In this document: positions 8,562 to 17,102 of the stretch, piece by piece
How the letters are laid out: each line of letters starts with the position of its first letter
Numbering within the stretch: the first letter of the stretch is position 1
Assembly (NCBI RefSeq): GCF_900163625.1
Contig: NZ_FUIE01000034.1
Location: 17,475 to 81,474, forward strand
DNA: 64,000 nt
Direction: 5' to 3'
Source of the DNA: Brevundimonas diminuta 3F5N
GTDB taxonomy: Bacteria > Pseudomonadota > Alphaproteobacteria > Caulobacterales > Caulobacteraceae
Made by a program: the position numbers and the translations under genes
Notes under the pieces: model-generated
Databases searched by the model: none
What the model was told of the DNA's origin: nothing
Seen by the model: the letters and a program-made list of their open reading frames with translations, nothing else

Positions 8562-11500
8562 TCAGAATCGGAAGTTCAGGCCGATACGGACGGCGTGCAG
8601 ATCTAGGTCGCTGGATGCGCGCCGCCGCTCCTCTACCGACGAAGTGCCGACATGCTGGACCGTTTCGTAGACCGGCCGTTCGCGCGGCCTGCAGAACGAG
8701 GCGTCGATGTCGCACAGCCAGGCCATGCTGGGATCCTTCGACGGGTCATAGATTTCGACGCCGATCTGACGCTGGCTGGTGTAGTCCGCGCCGGTACCGG
8801 CTCTCGCTCTGGCGAAGTCGATGTCCTGCTTGCCGAAGCGGCTGTAGTTGTATTCCGCACGGAGCGACCAGCGGTCGCTAAGGGCGTATTCCGCGCCCGC
8901 TCCAACCGAGACGCCCTTGCGCGTCACCGAGGCGCGCTCGACGAAGAAGACGCTGGTCTCGCTGCCCAGCGGCGCCGAAACATGGCCCGAGTTGGAGATG
9001 TACTGATCGCGCGACTGGGTCTCGTGCGCCAGCGCCAGACCGCCCGCGCCATAGGCCATGAGGCGGTCGCTGAAAGCGTAGCCCAATCGGCCGCGCACGC
9101 CCGCCGTCCAGCTGACGTCGAAAGCCCGATCGGCTTCCAGATAGCCCTTCTCGGCCATGCCCGGGTCAAGCGACAGGGTCTTTACCCGATCACGCAGATA
9201 GGTGCGGCTCCAGTCAGCCTCGACGCCGACCACCCACCGGTTCGACAACTGGCGATTATAGCCCGCCTGCAGCCCCATCAGACCGCTGGCCGCGTTCCAT
9301 TCCGCCGCCTCGCGCTCCGCATTGGGATTGACCGCTCCGTTCAGCGTGGTCGCATTTCCTGACGAGGACGCATACTGACCGCCGCCGTGCGCCCCGGCAT
9401 AGAAGCCGGTCCAGTCCCGCGTGACCTCGCCGGACTCCAGGCTGAAGGGCGCCAGCCAGGCGATCGGCCGATCTCCGCCGAACTGCTGGGTCAGGCTGAA
9501 CGAAACCGTGCGCCCAGGCCCCGGCTGCGTCACCAGCCCCAGCGGGTCCATGTAGTAGCGATCGAACAGGTTCTCGACGCGCAGGCTGGCCGTCAGCCGG
9601 TCCGTGACCCGATAGTCGGCGAACAGATCAGTCAGCGTATAGGGCTTCCAGTCCACCAGGGCGACGAACTGGCCGGCTCCCTGGGCCGTCACGTCGCCGT
9701 GGCCGATGGCGCGCGGGCCGGTATGCTGCACCCGTCCGCCGACGGTCAGCCGCTCCTGCATCAGCGTCTGCGACAGCCCCAGCTCGAGGGTGTACTCCGG
9801 CGGGACGTGATTGGTGGCGTAGTCGCCGTAAAGCGACTTCTGACCGCAGGTGTCGGCCGTGCGGCAATAGGCGATGTCGAGATAGTAGTTGGCGCCGAAG
9901 TCCGCCGTCAGGCCGCCGATCTCATAGCGGCCGTTGAACTCCACCCCTTCGAACCGGGCCTGATGGATGTTCTCGATGTTCAGGGCGATCATCGGCTCGG
10001 TGCGGACATTGCGCGCGATATAGTCGTCCACGACCCAGTTGAAGTAACCCAGCTTGAACTGGGCGCGATCGCCCTGAGCCAGAAGATCATTGCGGACCAG
10101 GTTGGCGCCCAGTTCCCAGTTCTTCGACCGCTCGGGCTGAATTTGCCTGTTGGCCACAAAGCTGTTGAAGGCCGAAATGGTCTCGGTCAGGGCCGGAGCG
10201 CGCAGAGTGCTGGAATAGTTGAGGTAGATCTGGGCGCCATCCGTCGGCCTCAGGATCAGGCCCAGAGAGGGACTGAAGCCGCCGTCGTCAGTGCGGATAT
10301 CCTGCTTCTCGGGCGTATTCTGAAACACCTCATAGGGATCATAGCGGTCCTCGGACCAGTAATGAGTGTAACGCAGCCCGCCGTTGAGCGTCAGCCAGTC
10401 GCGCGGCGTATAGGCGCCCTTGGCGAAGCCCGCGACCTCATGCCGGAAACCGTCGCGGGGCGTGTTCCACCCTTCCAGAACGGCGGTGTGGCGGCTGCCG
10501 CGCGTGTCTTCGCCGCGATAGGACAGACCATAGGTCAGCTCCAGATCACCGCTATCGAGGAAGAAGCGCGAGCGGTTGCTGACATCCACGCCCCACAGGT
10601 CGCTGTCGGAACCGACCCGGAAGTTCTCGGCCAGGCCCAGGCTCTTGGGCGTCGCCATCCGCCCGCCGCGGATCGGATTGCGAAGCTCCAGGTGGGACCA
10701 GTAGGCGTTGGCCTTCAAGTCGATCAGGTCACTGTCGGACGGCGCCCATAGATATCGGGCCGTGTAGGAGTCCAGCCGCGTGCCGGCGGTGTCCGCCTGC
10801 TGCAGCGCCTGCCCCTCCCGGCTGGTCTGGCGCGAGGCCAGGCGATCGCCCGCCTCGCTGCGATAAGCGTTATAGCCCAGCTGCACCGTCTGACCGTCGC
10901 CGAACCGAGCTGTCGCCTTGGCCAGCCAAGACTCGGTCCGCAACTGACTGTTCAGCACCTCCTCGCCTGCACGATAGTTGGCGAGACCAGCGTTGATCAT
11001 GGTGTTCGGCTGAACGCCGCTCCAGATCTTGGTGTCTCCGATGTTCAGGGGACGCGCGACCGGGCCGTGCTCGCCCGCATGGAAATTGCCCTGTTCGCGA
11101 TAGGTGTAGCCAGCCAGCAGATCGATCGCATCGCCCGAAAAGGCCGCCACCACGCTGGCCCAACCGCTCGTCGGCTCCAGGGTGCCAGGACGGCCCATAC
11201 CCGTCTCGGACGGGTCTGCCTTTCCAACCACCGAGCGATAGACATAGCCGCTGCGGTCCCCAGCCGTCGGGTCCGAGGTGTTTCCGCGCAGACCGCCGCG
11301 CACCCGTAGGCCCCAGGTCTCACCCTCACGCACGATGTCGCCCGCGTCCAGGGTGCGGATGGCGACCGATCCGGCGTTGCCGAACGCCGCTGCGTCAGCG
11401 CCCTTGGTCACATCGACGCCGGCGATGAAGTCAGGATCGATGAAGGTTCGGTTCGAGACGCCCTGATAACCCTGATAGACGGTGACCGCATTCTCGGCGC

Positions 11501-12137
11501 CGTCGATCTTGGTCGTCACCCGGCCAAAACCCTGCAGACCCCGGATGTTCAGGTCGATGGCCCCCGCCCCGTTGCGGGCCTCGCCCGACAGGACGCCAGG
11601 CGTGCCGCGGAACACGTCCGCCGGGCTCGACCCGCGATAGCGTTCGATGCGGTCCGCGCCGATATGCGCGACCGGCGCCGGTTCGCTGTAGATCGCATCG
11701 TCATTCAGACCCGCGCCCGTTCCAGCAACGCCGGTCGAGGTCGTCGCCCCCTCCACCCGCACGGCGCCGAGCTGGATCACGCTCTCGCCTCCTGCGCGCT
11801 GCGGCGCCGGCTCCAGTCGCGCGGTCCCCGCTCCCATGAAGCGATAGGTCAGACCGCTGCCGACCAGAATGCGCGACAAGCCTTCCGAAGACGACATCCG
11901 CCCGACCGCTCCGGGCGAACGCACGTCAGGCATGGCCGCGCCATAGACCAGGTTCACGCCTGTCGCCCGGCTATAGGCCGCCAGGGCGGCGCCCAGAGGC
12001 TGGGGCTGAATGTCGAACGCCGTATCCTGCGTCTGCGCCCAGGCCGGCGCGCCCGACACGCCAATCGCGCCCAGTGCGGTGGTGCCCATCAAGACGGCCA
12101 TCATCAAAGCCCGGCCGTCGCCCAATCTCGTCTTCAT
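8562..12137 (-). CDS. Haem TonB-dependent receptor with STN signalling domain and fused second beta-barrel
   Basis: A 1191-residue outer-membrane protein in three parts. After a signal peptide (cleavage near APAWAQTQ), residues about 38-115 form an STN domain, the periplasmic part that talks to FecR-type regulators. A plug and TonB-dependent barrel follow to about residue 886, with haem-receptor-like plug sequences such as LNIRGLQGFGRV and a normal aromatic barrel end VSFSLTQQF. Unusually, about 305 further residues continue in frame: DWTGFYAGAHGG near residue 908 and a final HAVRIGLNFRF, both typical of small alphaproteobacterial OmpA/Omp25-like porin-type barrels. The gene lies between fecR and the haem oxygenase gene. 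Haem specificity is inferred from the neighbours and plug similarity. Confidence 0.88.
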   Translation of the reverse strand: MKTRLGDGRALMMAVLMGTTALGAIGVSGAPAWAQTQDTAFDIQPQPLGAALAAYSRATGVNLVYGAAMPDVRSPGAVGRMSSSEGLSRILVGSGLTYRFMGAGTARLEPAPQRAGGESVIQLGAVRVEGATTSTGVAGTGAGLNDDAIYSEPAPVAHIGADRIERYRGSSPADVFRGTPGVLSGEARNGAGAIDLNIRGLQGFGRVTTKIDGAENAVTVYQGYQGVSNRTFIDPDFIAGVDVTKGADAAAFGNAGSVAIRTLDAGDIVREGETWGLRVRGGLRGNTSDPTAGDRSGYVYRSVVGKADPSETGMGRPGTLEPTSGWASVVAAFSGDAIDLLAGYTYREQGNFHAGEHGPVARPLNIGDTKIWSGVQPNTMINAGLANYRAGEEVLNSQLRTESWLAKATARFGDGQTVQLGYNAYRSEAGDRLASRQTSREGQALQQADTAGTRLDSYTARYLWAPSDSDLIDLKANAYWSHLELRNPIRGGRMATPKSLGLAENFRVGSDSDLWGVDVSNRSRFFLDSGDLELTYGLSYRGEDTRGSRHTAVLEGWNTPRDGFRHEVAGFAKGAYTPRDWLTLNGGLRYTHYWSEDRYDPYEVFQNTPEKQDIRTDDGGFSPSLGLILRPTDGAQIYLNYSSTLRAPALTETISAFNSFVANRQIQPERSKNWELGANLVRNDLLAQGDRAQFKLGYFNWVVDDYIARNVRTEPMIALNIENIHQARFEGVEFNGRYEIGGLTADFGANYYLDIAYCRTADTCGQKSLYGDYATNHVPPEYTLELGLSQTLMQERLTVGGRVQHTGPRAIGHGDVTAQGAGQFVALVDWKPYTLTDLFADYRVTDRLTASLRVENLFDRYYMDPLGLVTQPGPGRTVSFSLTQQFGGDRPIAWLAPFSLESGEVTRDWTGFYAGAHGGGQYASSSGNATTLNGAVNPNAEREAAEWNAASGLMGLQAGYNRQLSNRWVVGVEADWSRTYLRDRVKTLSLDPGMAEKGYLEADRAFDVSWTAGVRGRLGYAFSDRLMAYGAGGLALAHETQSRDQYISNSGHVSAPLGSETSVFFVERASVTRKGVSVGAGAEYALSDRWSLRAEYNYSRFGKQDIDFARARAGTGADYTSQRQIGVEIYDPSKDPSMAWLCDIDASFCRPRERPVYETVQHVGTSSVEERRRASSDLDLHAVRIGLNFRF

Positions 12138-12237
12138 ACGCCCTCACGCGGGATAAAATCGGCAGGCCCTTGGCGCCCGCCCTCGCTGAGGAAGACGAAG
12201 GCGCCCATCGCGCGTCAGGTGCAAATGAGATTTATTT

Positions 12238-13176
12238 TCAATTACTGGTCACAATCGTTAGCAGCGTCCCGCCGCGTCGAATGCGCATAGGCGCCGCCTG
12301 CGCCAGTCGCTCCAGGGCCCACGCGGCCTGGGCTGTCTGGGTGATCAGGGTGACCGGCCGCGCCGCCAGAGCGTCGTCCCAGATCAGGGTGCGCCCCCCG
12401 GTCCACCGATCAAGCGCCGCCGCGACACGTCGCAACGGCTCATTGACGAAGACCAGACGCCCGTCGCGCCAGGCCAGACTCTCTTCTGACAGCAGGCGTG
12501 GCCGCTGCAGCCCGGCGCGCCCATAGGAAAGACCATAGCCCTCCTGCACGGTCGCCGCAGCGTGCCCCACCCCGACCCGCGCCGTCTTCGCCGTCACCGC
12601 GACGCGCGCGCCGTCCGCCTCCATCGCTGCGGCGAAAGCCCCCTCGCCCGCCGCGATCCAACCGCCCGCCGCTTCCACGACGAAAGGACGAATGTCCGCC
12701 ATAGCCGGCTGGAACCATGCTTCGCCGCCTAGCAGGCGCAGGCGGCGTCGTCCGGCGCTGAAGTCAACGTCGATCGCCGTGGCGGTCGAAAGTTCGACAC
12801 TCGATCCATCCGCCAGGGTGACGCGCGCCGTCTCGCCCGGCCGCGTCGCATAGTCGGCGAAGGGGTGCGGCCCCAGGGCCAGACGGCCACAGACAAGGGC
12901 CACAGCCGCCGTCCCGCCGAGGCCGACCGCGCCACGCAGCAACGTCCGCCGATCCATCGCCGGCTTGGAGTCGGCCAGACTGGGCAGGTGGGCTGACGCG
13001 CCCCACAGGCGTTGCAGACGTTCATAGGCGCGGGCATGGCGTGGATCAGCGTCGCGCCATGCTTCAAAACTCGCATGAAGGCTGGAATCGGCCGGGTCGT
13101 CGTGCAGACGCACGAACCAGGCGATCGCCGCCTCCACGACCGGGTCCGCCTGGGCCTGGCTTCGCCTTGCGCTCAC
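12238..13176 (-). CDS. fecR: FecR-family anti-sigma / sigma regulator
   Basis: A 312-residue FecR-like membrane protein that should pass the receptor signal to the ECF sigma factor. The N-terminal cytoplasmic helical domain (about residues 10-60) contains FEAWRDADPRHARAYERL, the usual FecR N-terminal motif. A membrane segment follows at about 85-105, then the periplasmic FecR domain at about 110-210 (TLADGSSVELSTATAIDV) and an STN-like C-terminal region from about 245. The start at 13176 is GTG after AGAGACAGAT; no in-frame ATG fits better. Sigma, FecR and STN-receptor genes follow one another in the standard order. Confidence 0.88.
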   Translation of the reverse strand: MSARRSQAQADPVVEAAIAWFVRLHDDPADSSLHASFEAWRDADPRHARAYERLQRLWGASAHLPSLADSKPAMDRRTLLRGAVGLGGTAAVALVCGRLALGPHPFADYATRPGETARVTLADGSSVELSTATAIDVDFSAGRRRLRLLGGEAWFQPAMADIRPFVVEAAGGWIAAGEGAFAAAMEADGARVAVTAKTARVGVGHAAATVQEGYGLSYGRAGLQRPRLLSEESLAWRDGRLVFVNEPLRRVAAALDRWTGGRTLIWDDALAARPVTLITQTAQAAWALERLAQAAPMRIRRGGTLLTIVTSN

Positions 13177-13244
13177 ATCTGTCTCTTATGATCCGCGCGC
13201 CAATCCAGGCGCTCCCTGTGTAGGACGAAAGACCGCGTTCCTTG

Positions 13245-13769
13245 TCAGGTCTCTGCGTCGAAATCCGTATCCGCCGCCAATTGGAGCGCCAGAAGCGCCC
13301 GCCCCATGTGTTCGTGTACGGTCTGACGCGACACACCCAACCGACGACCGATCTCGGCGAAGGACTGACCTTCGATCCGCGACAGGCGGAAGACCTCACG
13401 TGGGCGGGCCGGCATTGCGGCGATGATGCGGTCCATGCGCGCCAGCTCAATCCGGGTGATCAGCACGCGTTCGGGATTGGGTCGAGGATCAACCACCGAG
13501 AGCAGGGCGTCATCGCCATCGATCGGCGGCCGCGCTGCATGGCGCCGCCTATGGTCCACAATCAGATTGCAGGCGATGCGGAACAAATAGGCCCGGACGT
13601 TGACGATGGCCGCCCCTTCGCTCGGCGCGGCTGACGCCATGCGCAGCCAGCTGTCCTGCGCGATATCCTCACCATCCTCACGATGGCCAACCCGGCTGCG
13701 GACTAGGCCCCTCAGACGCCGGTCTGTCTCTCCGATCTCATCTTCGGACAGAGGAATGGGCGACGACAT
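13245..13769 (-). CDS. fecI: ECF RNA polymerase sigma factor, FecI type
   Basis: A 174-residue ECF sigma factor. Region 2 is at about residues 18-80 (DGEDIAQDSWLRM, then AYLFRIACNLIVDHRRR, the -10 binding part) and region 4 at about 110-165 (MPARPREVFRLSRIEGQSFAEIGRRLGVSRQTVHEHM), with a helix-turn-helix. It starts the haem operon, followed by fecR and the haem receptor. A Fur-like operator lies 44-62 bases upstream, so the factor is probably made only under iron limitation and then activated by haem at the receptor. Confidence 0.9.
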   Translation of the reverse strand: MSSPIPLSEDEIGETDRRLRGLVRSRVGHREDGEDIAQDSWLRMASAAPSEGAAIVNVRAYLFRIACNLIVDHRRRHAARPPIDGDDALLSVVDPRPNPERVLITRIELARMDRIIAAMPARPREVFRLSRIEGQSFAEIGRRLGVSRQTVHEHMGRALLALQLAADTDFDAET

Positions 13770-13810
13770 GGCGCAGGTCCGACAGTGACGGGGAGAAACG
13801 CCTAACTTAA

Positions 13811-13835
13811 TTGATAACGATTCTCAATAATGAAA
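13811..13835 (-). promoter_or_regulatory. Fur-box-like operator upstream of the haem operon
   Basis: Bases 13813-13831 match the classical 19-bp Fur consensus (GATAATGATAATCATTATC) at 13 of 19 positions by direct comparison. On the gene's strand the core reads ATTGAGAATCGTTATCAA. It sits in the AT-rich gap between fecI (start 13769) and the methyltransferase stop at 13855, at a distance expected for promoter overlap. Iron-loaded Fur would repress fecI. This is pattern matching only. Confidence 0.72.
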
Positions 13836-13854
13836 ATAACCATGCAAGGACGCG

Positions 13855-14607
13855 TCAATTTATCGGCTCGCAAGCGATGACATAGTCCGCGCCGTGCCGG
13901 AGGCCGCATCGCTCGTCGCAAAGCGCGAGGGCCCGTCGCCGCATCTCCTCGACAGTCTCGCGCAGCCGCAACGCCAGCGACTGATCAGCCACAAAAGGCA
14001 ACCGTCGCAACGTCATATCCAACTGCCCGTTCACCCACTTCGCCTTGTATCGATTAGGAAAGCGACGGGCCGAGAGCACCCTGAATCCAGCGCCGGCGAG
14101 CGCGTTCAACATCCACTCCGCCGGATACTCCCGATAGGGCGTTTCGTTCGCCAGCATCAGCACGGCGTCCCGCAGCCTGCCGATCTCCCGCACCATCCTG
14201 GCCTCGTCCGTATCGGCGGGCCCGACGACGTAGGGATCAAGTCCGACGACATAGAGCCGTCGTCCCGTGAGAGGCCTCAATCGGCGCACCAGCAATTGCT
14301 GGAAATAGGGCGCGAACCCTTCCACGGCGCCGATCAGGTAATCGGCCAAAACTGTGTCGTGGACCTCGCCCGCCAACAAGGTCTCGTCGGTCCAGTTGCC
14401 GAGCAACAGCCTGTCTTGCGTCCGAAAACGCGCGCCGACCGAGGCGCGCACCTGGTCTGCATGGCCGGCTGCGGCGGTCACGCCGGTCCAGGCCTCCGTG
14501 GTCAGGTCCGTGCTCCAGAGGCTCGAGTTGACGCCTGTTCCGGCGTCCAGGAACCGTCCCCAGGGGATGTCTCCCTGCAAGGCCTCGACGTGATCGAACA
14601 GGCTCAT
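13855..14607 (-). CDS. Putative SAM-dependent methyltransferase-like protein
   Basis: A 250-residue protein I cannot assign to a named family. Near the N-terminus WGRFLDAGTGVNSS resembles motif I of class I methyltransferases (hydrophobic strand, then D-x-G-x-G), and LRPLTGRRLYVVGLDPYVVG around residues 110-130 could be the later strand of such a fold. The C-terminal half is rich in Arg and charged helices. It overlaps the XRE-type regulator gene by 4 bases (ATGA), so the two are translationally coupled. Substrate is unknown, and the methyltransferase call is an inference from one motif. Confidence 0.6.
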   Translation of the reverse strand: MSLFDHVEALQGDIPWGRFLDAGTGVNSSLWSTDLTTEAWTGVTAAAGHADQVRASVGARFRTQDRLLLGNWTDETLLAGEVHDTVLADYLIGAVEGFAPYFQQLLVRRLRPLTGRRLYVVGLDPYVVGPADTDEARMVREIGRLRDAVLMLANETPYREYPAEWMLNALAGAGFRVLSARRFPNRYKAKWVNGQLDMTLRRLPFVADQSLALRLRETVEEMRRRALALCDERCGLRHGADYVIACEPIN

Positions 14608-14885
14608 TGCGCCTCGACCTGGGCAGCGCGAAGAGTCGCTCGACGAACCAGCCTCACGTCAAGATCATGGCCCATGGCGTCCGCCAGGCGCACCGCCGCC
14701 TTCAGGGTCATGCGCTCCCGATCCCTCAGCCACAGGCAGACCTGCCCCCGCGGGACGCCAAGCCTTCTCGCCAGATCGGACTGGCTGAGACCGTTGGCTC
14801 GACACGTCTCGAAAACGCGTCCGATCATTCGCCAGACCTCGAACTGCACCCGCTCGGCCTCTGCCGCCGCGCCCTCACCCCTCAT
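14604..14885 (-). CDS. XRE-family helix-turn-helix regulator
   Basis: A 93-residue protein with a single Cro/CI-type helix-turn-helix near residues 33-57 (GLSQSDLARRLGVPRGQVCLWL). The ATG at 14885 follows GGAG at a suitable distance; a TTG two codons earlier is possible. It is short, has no sensor domain, and its stop overlaps the start of the methyltransferase-like gene. Its start is about 31 bases from the Zur-like palindrome it shares with the divergent zinc receptor. It may autoregulate the pair. A toxin-antitoxin-like role is conceivable but nothing in the partner supports it directly. Confidence 0.75.
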   Translation of the reverse strand: MRGEGAAAEAERVQFEVWRMIGRVFETCRANGLSQSDLARRLGVPRGQVCLWLRDRERMTLKAAVRLADAMGHDLDVRLVRRATLRAAQVEAQ

Positions 14886-14915
14886 TTCCAATCTCCGCTC
14901 AAGCTCGCTTGATGA

Positions 14916-14932
14916 ATGTTATGATATAACAT
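14916..14932. promoter_or_regulatory. Zur-box-like perfect palindrome
   Basis: ATGTTAT-GAT-ATAACAT: 7-bp perfect inverted arms around a 3-base centre. This closely resembles the TGTTAT...ATAACA operators of Zur in alphaproteobacteria. It lies 32 bases before the zinc-receptor start (14965) and 30 bases from the divergent XRE gene start (14885), so zinc-loaded Zur could block both promoters. Confidence 0.78.
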
Positions 14933-14964
14933 AATAGCGACTCTCTTCATGAATGGGGAGCGTC

Positions 14965-17034
14965 ATGCACTCAAGATCGATCCTGCTCGCGGCCGCGAGT
15001 TTTTCAGTAATTTCGACAGCGGCCTGGGCGGACGCCCTGCCCCAGTCCGGTCCGGCGACGACACGTCTGGAGGACGTCGTGGTGACCGCCGACGCCCTGG
15101 GCCGGTCCGGCAAGGAGGTGGTGTCCAATGTGGCGGTGCTGCGCGGCGACGAACTGGTCCAGCGGCGGCAATCGACCCTGGGCGAGACGCTGACCGGCCT
15201 GCCGGGCGTCAACTCCGACACCTTCGGCGGCGGAGCCAGCCGACCGGTGATCCGCGGCCAGACCGCGCCCAGGGTCAAGGTCCTCAGCGACGGTTCAGCC
15301 CTGATGGACGCCTCTGAAGTGTCGCCCGATCACGCGGTGTCCGGCGAGCCCCTGCTGCTGGAAGGCGTCGAGATCCTGCGCGGGCCGTCCGCCCTGCTTT
15401 ACGGCGGCGGCGCGATCGGCGGCGCGGTCAACCTGATCGACAAGAAGATCCCGACACGCATTCCTGAGAACGGCGGCGAGGGAGTCGCCGAGTTCCGCCT
15501 GGGCACGGCGGACAATGAAGAGGCGGGCGTGGTCGGCCTGACCGCCGGCGCGGGATCGTTCGCCATACGCGTCGAGGCCGCCGGCCGCCGCACCGACGAC
15601 TATGAGGTTCCGAACTTCGACGAAGCCGCTCTGGACGGATCGTTCAACCGCAGTTCGACAGCGACGCTCGGTCTGTCATGGATCGGTTCGCGCGGCTATC
15701 TGGGCGCCGCCTATACCGAACAGCGCAGCGAATACGGCCTGCCGGGGCACAGCCATGAGTATGAGTCCTGCCACCCCCACGGCTCCAGTCTGCATTGCGG
15801 CGGGCACGACCACGGCGATGACGACCATGACCACGATCATGATCACGACCACGATCATGACCATGTCCCGATCGTCGACCTGATCAGCAAGCGCGTGGAC
15901 GTGCGCGGCGAGATCGAGGATCCGTTCGCCGGGATCGAGCGCATCCGCTTCCGCGGCGGCTTCACCGACTACCGCCACGACGAGATCGACGACGGCGAGA
16001 TCGCCACCACCTTCACCAACGAAGGCTATGACGCCCGCGTCGAGGTGCAGCACGCCGCCATCGGCGAAGTGCGCGGCGTGATCGGCGCCCAGACCTCGCG
16101 CAGCGACTTCGCCGCCGTGGGCGCCGAGTCCTTCATCCCCGAGAGCCGGACCGAGAACCACGCCCTGTTCCTGGTCGAGGAATATGTCGCCGGCGACTGG
16201 CGTTTCGAAGGCGCCCTGCGGCAGGAATGGCAGGACGCCCGTGCGCGCGGACGGCCCGACGCTGAACACAAGCCCTTCTCCATCTCCGGCGCGGCCAGTT
16301 GGACCTTCACGCCGGGCTATGTCGCCAGCATGACCCTGGCCCGGTCGCAGCGTGCGCCGACAGCGCAGGAGCTGTATGCGCGCGGCGTCCACCTGGCCAC
16401 CAACACCTATGAGATCGGCGATCCCAATCTGGATGTCGAGACGGCCGTCTCGATCGAGCTGGGCCTGAAGAAGACGGAGGGCGACACCACCTTCGCCGCC
16501 AGCCTGTATCACTATGACTACGACGGCTACGTCTATGCGCGGACCCTGGATCAGTTCGAGGACTTCCGCCTGATCCGCTACAGCCAGGACGACGCCAGCT
16601 TCACCGGGATCGAAGGCCAGGTCACTCACGACTTCCGGCCCGGCCTGTCGGCCACGGTGTTCGGCGACTACGTCCGCGCCGAGCTGAAGGGCGACGGCGG
16701 CGACCTGCCGCGCATTCCAGCCGGCCGCCTGGGGGCGCGCGGCGACTTCTATCAGGGTGCCTGGTCCGGCAATCTGGAATACGTCCACGTCTTCGAGCAA
16801 GATCGCATCGCCGCCTTCGAGCGCAAGACACCCAGCTACGACATGGTCAACGCCACCTTGGCGTATGACGTGCCGCTGAGCGGTCTGGGCCTGGGCGACA
16901 ACCTTGACGGCCAGATCTTCCTGCGCGGGACCAACCTGCTGGACGAGAAGGCGCTGAACCACGCCTCCTTCATCAGCCACCTGGCGCCCCTGCGCGGCCG
17001 TAACCTCGTCCTGGGCTTCCGCACCCGCTTCTGA
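14965..17034 (+). CDS. znuD: ZnuD-like zinc TonB-dependent receptor with His-rich loop
   Basis: A 689-residue outer-membrane receptor. The ATG at 14965 is chosen because GGGGAG stands just upstream; an ATG at 14953 adds four residues. A signal peptide (cleavage near AAWADAL) precedes a TonB box LEDVVVTAD at about residues 33-41, then the plug (NSDTFGGGASRPVIRGQ, EILRGPSALLYGGGAIGG) and the barrel ending LVLGFRTRF. Residues about 261-301 form an extracellular-loop-like stretch with His/Asp/Cys runs, including a repeated His-Asp block, expected to capture zinc as in Neisseria ZnuD. The Zur-like palindrome upstream supports zinc rather than iron or cobalamin as substrate. Confidence 0.86.
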   Translation: MHSRSILLAAASFSVISTAAWADALPQSGPATTRLEDVVVTADALGRSGKEVVSNVAVLRGDELVQRRQSTLGETLTGLPGVNSDTFGGGASRPVIRGQTAPRVKVLSDGSALMDASEVSPDHAVSGEPLLLEGVEILRGPSALLYGGGAIGGAVNLIDKKIPTRIPENGGEGVAEFRLGTADNEEAGVVGLTAGAGSFAIRVEAAGRRTDDYEVPNFDEAALDGSFNRSSTATLGLSWIGSRGYLGAAYTEQRSEYGLPGHSHEYESCHPHGSSLHCGGHDHGDDDHDHDHDHDHDHDHVPIVDLISKRVDVRGEIEDPFAGIERIRFRGGFTDYRHDEIDDGEIATTFTNEGYDARVEVQHAAIGEVRGVIGAQTSRSDFAAVGAESFIPESRTENHALFLVEEYVAGDWRFEGALRQEWQDARARGRPDAEHKPFSISGAASWTFTPGYVASMTLARSQRAPTAQELYARGVHLATNTYEIGDPNLDVETAVSIELGLKKTEGDTTFAASLYHYDYDGYVYARTLDQFEDFRLIRYSQDDASFTGIEGQVTHDFRPGLSATVFGDYVRAELKGDGGDLPRIPAGRLGARGDFYQGAWSGNLEYVHVFEQDRIAAFERKTPSYDMVNATLAYDVPLSGLGLGDNLDGQIFLRGTNLLDEKALNHASFISHLAPLRGRNLVLGFRTRF
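15806..15865 (+). repeat. Short in-frame tandem repeat encoding a His-Asp run
   Basis: Degenerate 6-base units (GACCAC, GATCAT, GACCAT and similar) repeat across about 60 bases inside the zinc receptor gene and encode alternating His and Asp. Unit number can change by slippage while keeping frame, so loop length may vary between strains. Confidence 0.75.
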
Positions 17035-17054
17035 CTCTTCCTCCCCCTCCCCCC

Positions 17055-17082
17055 GGTCGCGACGTCCCCCGGCGTCGCGACC
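17055..17082 (+). repeat. Intergenic hairpin between znuD and the MerC-like gene
   Basis: Perfect 10-bp arms (GGTCGCGACG / CGTCGCGACC) around an 8-base loop, in the 68-base gap between the two plus-strand genes. No T-run follows, so it is not a clear terminator. It could stabilise the upstream mRNA or reduce expression of the downstream gene. Confidence 0.5.
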
Positions 17083-17102
17083 GACGTCTTGAAAGAATCG
17101 CC

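Noticed and set aside
15806..15865. CRISPR-like short repeats
   Set aside because: The 6-base units are an in-frame His-Asp coding repeat; there are no spacers and no cas genes.
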